Origin: JAKAGZ01 sp964595355
Lineage (GTDB): Bacteria > Bacteroidota > Ignavibacteria > Ignavibacteriales > Ignavibacteriaceae
Direction of reading: 5' to 3'
DNA: 30,700 nt
Assembly (NCBI GenBank): GCA_964595355.1
Contig: CAZQQD010000025.1
Location: forward strand, 1-30,700
Shown: positions 15,834 to 23,322 of the stretch, in pieces
How positions within the stretch are numbered: the first letter of the stretch is position 1
Layout: every line of letters starts with the position of its first letter
Position numbers and translations under genes: made by a program
Notes under the pieces: model-generated
Databases searched by the model: none
The model's input: only the letters and a program-made list of their open reading frames with translations
Told to the model about the DNA's origin: nothing

Positions 15834-17322
15834 ATTCCTGCTCTGTCCATTTGTTCGAGTTTTCAAATATCTTTCCTGGAGTTTTTTGAAAACCTGATCT
15901 TTGTTTTATTATTGCAGAAAAAGCTGCTGCTATTTCTTCAAGTTTCTTATCGGCAGATATTTCTCCGTTTTGAAATTTTTTTATAAGTTCTTCTTTTTCG
16001 ATAAAATTAATATCAAAATTTCCATTAATAAAATTTTTATTTTTATAAACTTCAAGTAAAAACGGGATATTATTAATTACACCTGAAATTCTGTATTCCT
16101 TTAATGCTCTTATCATTCTCGAAATAGCATCTTTCCTTGAAGATGACCAGCAGACAAGTTTAGCAATAAGCGGATCATAATAAACAGAAATATCTGAACC
16201 TCTTGAAAATCCCGAGTCAACCCTTATTCCCGGGCCTGAAGGAATCTCATATTCATTTAATTTTCCTGTTGAAGGTAAAAAATTATTTTCAGGATCTTCT
16301 GCATAAATTCTGCTTTCAATAGCGTGTCCCTTAATCGTAAGATCTTTCTGATTAAAGGAAAGTTTATTGCCATATGCAATTGATATTTGTTCTTTCACAA
16401 GATCAATACCTGAAATTAATTCAGTAACAGGGTGTTCTACTTGTAATCTGGTATTCATTTCAAGAAAATAGAAATCTTTATTTTTATCCATAAGGAACTC
16501 TATAGTTCCTGCATTAAAATAGTTACAAGCTTTTGCTGCATTTATTGCAGCCTGAGTAATTTTATCCCTGGTTTCCTGATCAACGAATGAAGAAGGGGCC
16601 TCTTCAATAATTTTCTGATGTCTTCTTTGTATAGAACATTCCCTTTCAAAAAGATGAACATAATTGCCATGTTTATCGGCAATTATCTGAACTTCAATAT
16701 GTTTCGGATTTTCAATATACTTTTCGATATAGATTGAATCATTTGCAAATGCCTTCATTGCTTCTCTTTTTGTAGCTTCAAAAGCATCAGCAAACTCTTT
16801 CTCTGAAGAAATTTTTCTCATACCTTTTCCGCCACCGCCCGCAGATGCTTTAAGCAAAATGGGATACCCTATCTCTCTCGCAGTTTTCATACCCTGTTCA
16901 GCAGATTTAACAGGTTCAGTTGTGCCCGGAACTATCGGTACGTTATTTTTTTTCATCAGTTGTCGTGCAGCTGTTTTACTCCCCATTTTTTTTACAGAGC
17001 TTGAAGATGGTCCAATAAATGTAATACTTTCTTTTTCGACAGCTTCAATAAAGTCAGCATTTTCTGAAAAGTAACCATAACCGGGGTGAATAGCATCGGC
17101 TTTAATTTCTTTTGCAAGTGAAATTATTTTTTCTTTATTTAAATATGATTCCGATGAAGGAGCAGCCCCAATTAAATATGATTCATCTGCTATTGAGGTA
17201 TGAAGAGAAGTCCTGTCTGCCTCAGAATAGATGGCAACAGATTTAATACCTAATTCCTTGCAAGCTCTGATAATTCTTACAGCAATTTCTCCCCTGTTTG
17301 CAATTATTATTTTTCTGAACAA
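15826..17322 (-). CDS. accC: Biotin carboxylase subunit of an acyl-CoA carboxylase
   Basis: A 498-residue ATP-grasp enzyme that carboxylates biotin on its carrier using ATP and bicarbonate. Visible parts: N-terminal domain (IIIANRGEIAVRIIRACKELGI), the glycine-rich ATP loop (KASAGGGGKGM, residues 158-168), and the catalytic segment EMNTRLQVEHPVTE (from Glu288). It is longer than classical AccC (about 450), with an extra C-terminal stretch, as in propionyl-CoA carboxylase alpha chains, here split from the carrier. The start is TTG at 17322 with AAGGA just upstream. mutS2 ends 2 bases before. The symbol is by family; the acyl substrate is open. Confidence 0.92.
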   Translation of the reverse strand: MFRKIIIANRGEIAVRIIRACKELGIKSVAIYSEADRTSLHTSIADESYLIGAAPSSESYLNKEKIISLAKEIKADAIHPGYGYFSENADFIEAVEKESITFIGPSSSSVKKMGSKTAARQLMKKNNVPIVPGTTEPVKSAEQGMKTAREIGYPILLKASAGGGGKGMRKISSEKEFADAFEATKREAMKAFANDSIYIEKYIENPKHIEVQIIADKHGNYVHLFERECSIQRRHQKIIEEAPSSFVDQETRDKITQAAINAAKACNYFNAGTIEFLMDKNKDFYFLEMNTRLQVEHPVTELISGIDLVKEQISIAYGNKLSFNQKDLTIKGHAIESRIYAEDPENNFLPSTGKLNEYEIPSGPGIRVDSGFSRGSDISVYYDPLIAKLVCWSSSRKDAISRMIRALKEYRISGVINNIPFLLEVYKNKNFINGNFDINFIEKEELIKKFQNGEISADKKLEEIAAAFSAIIKQRSGFQKTPGKIFENSNKWTEQEYE

Positions 17323-17324
17323 AA

Positions 17325-19679
17325 TTATTCCTTATTTAATTCAACGATTGTAATCCCGTCTCCACCCATTTCAATAGGAGCAAAATAGAAATTACTCACT
17401 CCCGGGTGTTGTTTCAATATATCCTTAACAGTTTTTTTAAGAGCTCCGGTTCCTTTACCATGTAGAATCTCTATCCTATCAAGACCTGCTGAATATGCAT
17501 CGTCAACAAATTTTATAATTTCGAATTCGGACTCAGCTGCCCGCTGCCCTCTTATATCAAGCCTGGTTGACGTTTGTTGGTTTGAGAATGTCGATATGTG
17601 GTTCGATGAAATTGTCTCTTTTTCTTTTTTGGCCGGAAGCAACGATGAAATGTCTGCGGTAATTTTCATTGCTCCTACCTGAAGAATTGCTTTATTTTTA
17701 GATTCATCCTTATCAATTATCTGCCCTATTGTATTTGAATCTTTTATATTAACAAAATCACCGACAATAAACTTAGTTTTTTCTTTACTTAATTCCACGC
17801 TTTCTCTTAAGAGTTCTTTATTTTTAGTTTTAAGTTCATTTACAAGCAATTTTGCTGATTTAATTGACTCTGGTCTGGCCTTTGTTTCTCTCAGGTCTTT
17901 TATAACATTTTCGACTTTTCTGTTTACACTTTTAAGATATTCGGCTGCTTCGCCAGTGGCTTTTTTTAATATATCTTTTTTTTCTTTGTTTAGCTTATCC
18001 AGGTTTTGTTTGTAAAGATTAGACAACCCAATCAATCTTGCATTTTCAATTTCTAGAGTTTTTAATTTTCTCTGCAACTCAAGGGATTTCGCTTCTATAC
18101 TTGAAAGAAATTCTTCGATTTTATGTTTACCACTATCCAGGTTATTAACGGCTGTGTTTAATAACTCTTTATTAAATCCAATACGTTTTGCTATTTCAAA
18201 GGCATAACTTGAGCCCGGTATTCCCTGCTTAAACCTGTAGGTAGGTTTTAATAAACTATGGTCAAATTCCATCGCAGCATTTTCGAAACCCTCAAGATTG
18301 TTGGCTATAAGTTTTAAGCTTCCATGGTGAGTAGTAGCTAAAACAGTGGATCCCTTCTTCTTTAATTCAATAAGAAAAGCAGTGGCAAGAGCTGCTCCTT
18401 CGGATGGATCTGTTCCAGTTCCTATTTCGTCAACCAGTGCTAATGATTCTGAATCAGCAGTTTCAATAATTCGTTTGATGTTTGATAAATGAGAACTGAA
18501 AGTTGAGAGATCATCTTCAATAGATTGTTCATCCCCAATATCTATTAATACATTTTTAAAGATATGAAAATTTGAATCAGGACTTGCGGGAATCGGTATT
18601 CCACTTTGAACCATAAGAACAAGCAATCCTATTGTCTTAAGTACAACAGTTTTGCCGCCTGCATTAGGGCCGGTAATAACTATAATGTTATTTTTGTCAA
18701 TAGAAATGTTTAGGGGGACAGTATTTTTTTTCCCCAGCTTTTTCAACAATAATGGATGCCTCCCTTCAATTAAGGCAAAAGGTTTTTTATTATCAAATTC
18801 CGGAAAACTGCAGATTATTTCTATAGAATATTTAGCCCTTGAAAATATTGAATCAAGGTAAGCAAGCTTTGAAAGAGAATTTATTAATTCGTTGCTTACA
18901 AGAGAAATTTTCTTTGTCAGTTCTCTTAGAATTCTTTCGATTTCTCTCTTTTCAGCGAATGACAAAGAGAGAATTTCATTGTTCAAGTCAAGAGTTTCTT
19001 CCGGTTCGATGTATACTGTCTGTCCGGTTGAAGATTCAGAATGAATGAAGCCCCTTATATGCCTTTTATGTTCTGATTTAACAGGAATTACAATCCTTCC
19101 ATCTCGAAGGGTTATATAATCTTCTCTAACGATATCTCTTTCTGTAAGGTTCTTAATAATTCTATTTACCGATCTGATAAGCTCATCTTTCTTCTTATTT
19201 ATATCTTTTCTTATATCGGTGAGGCTTTTACTAGCACTATCTTTTACGCTACCTTTATCATTAATAATACTTTGTATATGATGCTCTAATAATTTGTCAC
19301 TAAAAATGTCCCCCGAAATTTTCCATAGATCAATTGTTAGGTCTTTGTTATTTTTAAGATATTGTATTGTCAATCTTGAATTTACAAGTAAACGCAGAAT
19401 TTCAAGTATCTTTTTACTATCAAGAGTGGATCCTTCTATCCTGCTTCGATGCAAATCTTCCTGTATGTCGGGTAAATATTCAAGGGGCAAATGCTCCCTC
19501 TCAATCAGTAACCTTTTTGCCTGATCTACAAGTTTGCATTCTTTAATTATTTCGAAGGATTTTATCGCAGGTTTTATTTTTAAAACTTTGTATTTCCCCG
19601 GTTCAGTAGCGCAGTAATTTGAAATGTGCTTAATAATTTTTTGAAATTCTAATTTGTCATATACCGAATCAATTATCAT
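17325..19679 (-). CDS. mutS2: Endonuclease MutS2
   Basis: A 784-residue protein. After the lever and clamp helices comes the MutS-type ATPase with Walker A GPNAGGKT (337-344), then DEIGTGTDPSEGAALA and TTHHG. A long coiled coil (about 510-640) leads to a KOW-like strand region and a C-terminal Smr nuclease domain (about 708-784: LDIRGQRAAES, LHGKGTGAL). MutS2 lacks the mismatch-recognition domain; family members suppress recombination or split collided ribosomes, depending on species. The ATG overlaps the cvpA stop as ATGA. Length and domains are complete. Confidence 0.95.
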   Translation of the reverse strand: MIIDSVYDKLEFQKIIKHISNYCATEPGKYKVLKIKPAIKSFEIIKECKLVDQAKRLLIEREHLPLEYLPDIQEDLHRSRIEGSTLDSKKILEILRLLVNSRLTIQYLKNNKDLTIDLWKISGDIFSDKLLEHHIQSIINDKGSVKDSASKSLTDIRKDINKKKDELIRSVNRIIKNLTERDIVREDYITLRDGRIVIPVKSEHKRHIRGFIHSESSTGQTVYIEPEETLDLNNEILSLSFAEKREIERILRELTKKISLVSNELINSLSKLAYLDSIFSRAKYSIEIICSFPEFDNKKPFALIEGRHPLLLKKLGKKNTVPLNISIDKNNIIVITGPNAGGKTVVLKTIGLLVLMVQSGIPIPASPDSNFHIFKNVLIDIGDEQSIEDDLSTFSSHLSNIKRIIETADSESLALVDEIGTGTDPSEGAALATAFLIELKKKGSTVLATTHHGSLKLIANNLEGFENAAMEFDHSLLKPTYRFKQGIPGSSYAFEIAKRIGFNKELLNTAVNNLDSGKHKIEEFLSSIEAKSLELQRKLKTLEIENARLIGLSNLYKQNLDKLNKEKKDILKKATGEAAEYLKSVNRKVENVIKDLRETKARPESIKSAKLLVNELKTKNKELLRESVELSKEKTKFIVGDFVNIKDSNTIGQIIDKDESKNKAILQVGAMKITADISSLLPAKKEKETISSNHISTFSNQQTSTRLDIRGQRAAESEFEIIKFVDDAYSAGLDRIEILHGKGTGALKKTVKDILKQHPGVSNFYFAPIEMGGDGITIVELNKE

Positions 19680-20197
19680 TTCAGTGTATCTTGTTCATTT
19701 ATGTAATCTTTAAGTATTTCTTTAGTCTTAGGCGTATAATCATTTAAAAAATCAATAGTTACTGGTAATATATCATATATTTTAGAATAGAAAATCGAGG
19801 CTCTGGCTGTGCTCTTATCCGGAATTTCAAATACCTTCAGCAAAAAGAAAACAGCACTTAGAAAAAATAAAATTTGAGCTGCTCCAATTATTCCACCCAA
19901 TATCTGGTTGATAAAATTGTTGACTTTATCAAATGGATGTACCCATCTTTTAAGAAGAGACACCATAATCATTACAACAAGAAAGATCGTAATGCCCCCG
20001 ACAATTTTGGCAAGATAAATTTCTATGCCTAAGGCTGATTCAATGATTTCTCCTAACTTTTGATAAAATACTGCAGCTAAAATAATAGCAGCAATAAATC
20101 CTACCAGCCCAATAATTTTCCTGACAAATCCATCCTTAAATCCCAGAACAAATCCAATGAGAAAAACAATTATTATTATTAGGTCCAAGGGTGTCAA
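19676..20197 (-). CDS. cvpA: CvpA family membrane protein
   Basis: A 173-residue protein with four membrane helices in its first 125 residues (LDLIIIIVFLIGFVLGFKDGFVRKIIG is the family opening, then IILAAVFYQKLG, IVGGITIFLVVMIMV and IIGAAQILFFLSAVFFLL). The family is named for colicin V production; its core function is poorly known and is tied to envelope integrity in some bacteria. The TTG at 20197 overlaps the yqeY stop (TTGA), so the genes are coupled; a second TTG three codons on is possible. mutS2 follows by ATGA overlap, a common pairing in this group. Confidence 0.85.
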   Translation of the reverse strand: MTPLDLIIIIVFLIGFVLGFKDGFVRKIIGLVGFIAAIILAAVFYQKLGEIIESALGIEIYLAKIVGGITIFLVVMIMVSLLKRWVHPFDKVNNFINQILGGIIGAAQILFFLSAVFFLLKVFEIPDKSTARASIFYSKIYDILPVTIDFLNDYTPKTKEILKDYINEQDTLK

Positions 20198-20646
20198 TTT
20201 TTGCTCAGATAATTTTCAACTATGTTTCTAACGGTTTTACCGTCAGCTTTACCTTTCAGAGTTTTCATAACTTCAGGCATTAATTTAGGAAAATCATTTT
20301 TTGTTTTGGCACCGATATTTCCTGCTATTTTTATAATTTCATTTAATATTTCGTCCTCGCTTAACTGTTTAGGCAGATAGTTCTGAAGTATTTCGAGTTC
20401 TTTTTCCTCCTTTGAAGCAAGGTCTTCTCTTCCAGCATTGCGATATTGTTCAATTGAGTCTTTTCTTTTTTTAGCTGCTGAAGTAAGTAATCTAATTTCT
20501 TCATCCGGTGTAAATTCTTTCCCAGAACCACTTTTATCAAATTCCAGGATCAGGGCTCTTATAGATCTTATCGTTTCAAGCCTTAATTTATCACCTGATT
20601 TCATTGCAGCTTTCAAATCGTCATTTATAGTTTCTCTTAAACTCAT
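20194..20646 (-). CDS. GatB/YqeY domain protein
   Basis: About 150 residues. It begins MSLRETINDDLKAAMKSGD and continues RLETIRSIRALI and EIEILQNYLPKQLSEDEI-type helices, the compact YqeY fold related to the tRNA-binding tail of GatB, the Asp/Glu-tRNA amidotransferase subunit. The cellular role of stand-alone YqeY is not settled. The frame is open to 20694, but ATG at 20646 is chosen because AGAGG lies about 5 bases upstream. The start lies only some 20 bases past the terminator hairpin of the ExbB/D unit. It leads the unit cvpA-mutS2-biotin carboxylase-carrier. Confidence 0.88.
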   Translation of the reverse strand: MSLRETINDDLKAAMKSGDKLRLETIRSIRALILEFDKSGSGKEFTPDEEIRLLTSAAKKRKDSIEQYRNAGREDLASKEEKELEILQNYLPKQLSEDEILNEIIKIAGNIGAKTKNDFPKLMPEVMKTLKGKADGKTVRNIVENYLSKN

Positions 20647-20663
20647 AATAACCTCTTTTAATG

Positions 20664-20702
20664 CAAAAAGGCAGGAAGGTATAAATAATACCAACCTGCC
20701 TT
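20664..20702 (-). terminator. Rho-independent terminator of the ExbB/ExbD unit
   Basis: On the minus strand a long stem (AAGGCAGG paired with CCTGCCTT, plus an inner GGTAT with ATACC around AAATA-type loop) is followed by a T-run (TTTTTGC). It lies 30 bases past the last ExbD stop and just ahead of the YqeY gene ribosome site. Confidence 0.88.
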
Positions 20703-20731
20703 GTAAAAATAAAGAATATTTTATTTATAAA

Positions 20732-21145
20732 TTAAATCTTGATCGTGGAAGAATAATTTATCCTTAAACAATAAGCTTTTCTAAGTTCCTGTTGAATGTC
20801 TGTAACCAATCCCATATCTGTCCCTTTATCAATCCTGAGAGATACAATTACATTGGGTAAAGACTGTCTTTTAGCATACATTAAAGGCTCAATATCACTT
20901 AACTTAACAATGCTATCATTTATCTGGATCCGGTTATCTTGGCCTACCCAGATGTATGAAATCAATCTTTTGTTTTCAATTTTTTCAATAGCCTTTGCTT
21001 CCGGCAGCCTATAGTGAACTAAAACATCAAATTCCCTTAAGGTAGTGGTAACCATGAAGAAGAGAAGGAGCATAAACACAATGTCGGGCATGGAAGCAGT
21101 TGGAATTTCTTGTTTAGTATTAGCTCTTCTTTTTTGAAATTTCAT
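20732..21145 (-). CDS. exbD: ExbD/TolR family biopolymer transport protein (second copy)
   Basis: A 137-residue protein with a short cytoplasmic N-terminus, one membrane helix at about 21-40 (SMPDIVFMLLLFFMVTTTL, including the conserved Asp that carries protons) and a periplasmic domain. ExbD works with ExbB as a proton-driven motor that powers TonB-dependent outer membrane uptake, or TolR-like envelope maintenance. ATG at 21145 has GAGGT 8 bases upstream. It lies 21 bases after the other exbD. Two divergent ExbD copies after one ExbB are common in Bacteroidota and may form a mixed dimer. TonB is not in the window. Confidence 0.9.
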   Translation of the reverse strand: MKFQKRRANTKQEIPTASMPDIVFMLLLFFMVTTTLREFDVLVHYRLPEAKAIEKIENKRLISYIWVGQDNRIQINDSIVKLSDIEPLMYAKRQSLPNVIVSLRIDKGTDMGLVTDIQQELRKAYCLRINYSSTIKI

Positions 21146-21166
21146 ACTTATTTACCTCAAGTCTTA

Positions 21167-21691
21167 TTATTTTATTTTTTCAGGCTCAGCTAATGAAATA
21201 ATAATAGGAATCTTTGCCTTCACTACATCCTGATCTTTCTGGGTTAAATCATTATATTTTCTACCATAGTTTTGATTTGAATATTCATCCCTGGTTTCAA
21301 AATATGCTTGTTTTATCTGATCAAGAGCCTGAATATATGTATTATATTTTGTCTCTCTATCGGTTTTAACAGAGACAATTAACTTTTTATTACTAGGGAG
21401 ATCAATCTTAGAAATAATTCGGGGCTTAATATTATCTTTAATCTGGAAAATAGAAACAGGCTTGCCGTCTAGCAGAACATCTCCATTTGCATTTATTAAA
21501 ACTGCAGCCATCCTGTCCTTAGGCACTTCAACCGTATTTATATCTTCCACGTATTCAGGTAAAGTTAATCCAATACCTGTATCGACATCAATAACAGTAG
21601 CAACAAGAAAAAAGAGCAACAGCAAAAATGCAATATCTGCCATTGAACTTGTCGGAATAGAAGCTTCAGCTATTTTTCTTTTTTTAAGCAT
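21167..21691 (-). CDS. exbD: ExbD/TolR family biopolymer transport protein (first copy)
   Basis: A 174-residue ExbD with the same plan: basic N-terminus, helix at about 17-36 (SSMADIAFLLLLFFLVATVI with the conserved Asp), then a periplasmic part longer than in the second copy (an extra region with Lys/Glu and a tail ISLAEPEKIK). The two copies clearly differ in the periplasmic domain, so they are not a recent duplication. ATG at 21691 follows a weak ribosome site 61 bases after ExbB. Role as for the partner. Confidence 0.9.
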   Translation of the reverse strand: MLKKRKIAEASIPTSSMADIAFLLLLFFLVATVIDVDTGIGLTLPEYVEDINTVEVPKDRMAAVLINANGDVLLDGKPVSIFQIKDNIKPRIISKIDLPSNKKLIVSVKTDRETKYNTYIQALDQIKQAYFETRDEYSNQNYGRKYNDLTQKDQDVVKAKIPIIISLAEPEKIK

Positions 21692-21752
21692 GATATAATA
21701 CTCATCTAAAAGTTGATAAAATTAATTGAGCAGTTTTTCAACAAGAAGAATT

Positions 21753-22448
21753 CTATTTCTTGATTGATTTTAATTCATAGAGTGCGTCAATTAATTCAAT
21801 GGAACTTTCTTCCATATCTCCAACCAGCCGGTCAATTCTTGATATAAAATAATTATAAGCAACCTGGAGAATCATAGCTACAACCAAACCGAAAAGAGTG
21901 GTCAACAATGCTATTGAAATACCGTTAGCAACAATAGCCGGAGAAATCTGTGCAGCTTCTTTAATAGCATCAAATGATGCAATCATACCTTGAACTGTTC
22001 CAGTAAATCCAAGCATTGGCGCAATGGTAATAAAAGTTGATATCCAGATCATACCCTTTTCTAGGAAGCTCATTTCAATACCGCCATAAGCTATAATTGC
22101 TTTTTCAGCAGCTTCAAGTCCTTCATCTGCTCTTAATAATCCTGCGTGAAAAACAGAAGCAACCGGTCCTCTGGTATTTGCACAAACTTCTTTGGCAGCT
22201 TCAACGCCACCGCTTTCTAAAGCTCTTGTGACCTTGACGATAAAATCTTTTGTGTTAACTCTGGCACGTGATAAGGTCCAGAATCTTTCGATACAAAAAG
22301 CCAAACCAAGGACTAAGCACGCTAAAATTGGATGCATAAAAAATCCACCGGCTTCATACTTGGTTGCCAGCCAGTTTAACGCACCTGAATCGTTTGTTGC
22401 CTGTGCAATTACATTTACAATCGATGTAATAATGAATGCAAATTCCAT
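21753..22448 (-). CDS. exbB: MotA/TolQ/ExbB proton channel protein
   Basis: A 231-residue membrane protein with three helices, the first at about 34-54 (FFMHPILACLVLGLAFCIERFW), and the last two at about 130-150 and 170-190 (IAPMLGFTGTVQGMIASFDAI, ANGISIALLTTLFGLVVAMIL), the MotA_ExbB signature region. It forms the pentameric channel around ExbD and uses the proton gradient. ATG at 22448 has a strong AGGAGG site 9 bases upstream. A promoter-like sequence lies about 80-110 bases upstream. First gene of the ExbB-ExbD-ExbD unit. Confidence 0.93.
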   Translation of the reverse strand: MEFAFIITSIVNVIAQATNDSGALNWLATKYEAGGFFMHPILACLVLGLAFCIERFWTLSRARVNTKDFIVKVTRALESGGVEAAKEVCANTRGPVASVFHAGLLRADEGLEAAEKAIIAYGGIEMSFLEKGMIWISTFITIAPMLGFTGTVQGMIASFDAIKEAAQISPAIVANGISIALLTTLFGLVVAMILQVAYNYFISRIDRLVGDMEESSIELIDALYELKSIKK

Positions 22449-22527
22449 ATAGAGTGACCTCCTAAAAATTATATAAAAGAAACTCGAGGAGAGAAAACCT
22501 TCAGTAATTAATCAAAAATACTCCATC

Positions 22528-22556
22528 AGAATAATGATTTCAAAAAAGAAAGTCAA
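22528..22556 (-). promoter_or_regulatory. Sigma-70-like promoter of the exbB unit
   Basis: On the minus strand, TTGACT (22556-22551) and TATTCT (22533-22528) are separated by exactly 17 bases. The -35 matches 5 of 6 consensus positions, the -10 matches 4 of 6. It would give a leader of about 70 bases. It sits in the only sizeable gap ahead of exbB. Confidence 0.5.
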
Positions 22557-22604
22557 CAGGTTATATAACGTCCCTGTTAAAATTATTTGCTGAAACCACT
22601 GGTT

Positions 22605-23300
22605 TTATATAGGCTTAAACCTATGTGTAAGTTCTATTATATTACCCGTTACAAAGTGATAATTATAAAATATACTATATATAAGTTCCCCTAATTCATC
22701 TGGTTTCATAACAGTTTCGAAATCAAAATCCTTCATCCATTCCCTGTTTGCCTTAGTGTCAATAATATAGGGTGCTATGGCATTTACTGATAAATTTATT
22801 TTCTTACCTTCAAGTGATAAAGATTTTACTAAATGAATAAGCGATGCTTTTGATAAACCATAAGCTGCCTTATTTTCTTCGGCCCTGATACCGGTATACG
22901 CAGCCGTGAAACAGATTGATCCTGACCCTGATTTTGAAACCAACATTGAAAAATATTTTGCAAGTAGAAAACTGACTTTCAGATTCATATTAAACATTTT
23001 TTCAAGCTCAGCTGGAGAAGTTTCCCATACTGCTTTACCGCCTGCAAATCCTCCTATTGTACTATATAAAAAAAGCACTTTATCTTTTGAAGGTGAAACC
23101 TGTTTAAATGCTTCTGCTACGTTCTCCTCGTTAGAAAGGTCCTTGACAATTATCTGTTTAATTTTTGGATTTTTTGATTCTTTTTCCTTAAAGTTAAAAT
23201 CAAATAAATATATCTGGTCGTAATCTTTTTTAGATAGTGTATTTGTTACACCACTACCCAGAGCCCCGTTTGCTCCGAAAATTAATAATTCTTTTCTCAT
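22605..23300 (-). CDS. SDR-family reductase, dihydropteridine-reductase-like
   Basis: A 231-residue Rossmann protein: nucleotide-binding start GANGALGSGVT at residues 9-19, and the active-site Tyr-x3-Lys in AAYGLSKASL. The usual SDR catalytic Ser about 13 residues before the Tyr is Ala. That absence, with GGFAGGKAVWE and a tail of the form DTKANREWMKDFDF, resembles quinonoid dihydropteridine reductase (which regenerates tetrahydrobiopterin-type cofactors). I therefore favour that subfamily, without proof of the substrate. ATG at 23300 has AAGGGA upstream. It follows the kup gene by 22 bases on the same strand. Other SDR substrates are possible. Confidence 0.8.
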   Translation of the reverse strand: MRKELLIFGANGALGSGVTNTLSKKDYDQIYLFDFNFKEKESKNPKIKQIIVKDLSNEENVAEAFKQVSPSKDKVLFLYSTIGGFAGGKAVWETSPAELEKMFNMNLKVSFLLAKYFSMLVSKSGSGSICFTAAYTGIRAEENKAAYGLSKASLIHLVKSLSLEGKKINLSVNAIAPYIIDTKANREWMKDFDFETVMKPDELGELIYSIFYNYHFVTGNIIELTHRFKPI

Positions 23301-23322
23301 CTTTTTGTTTTCCCTTTATTAA

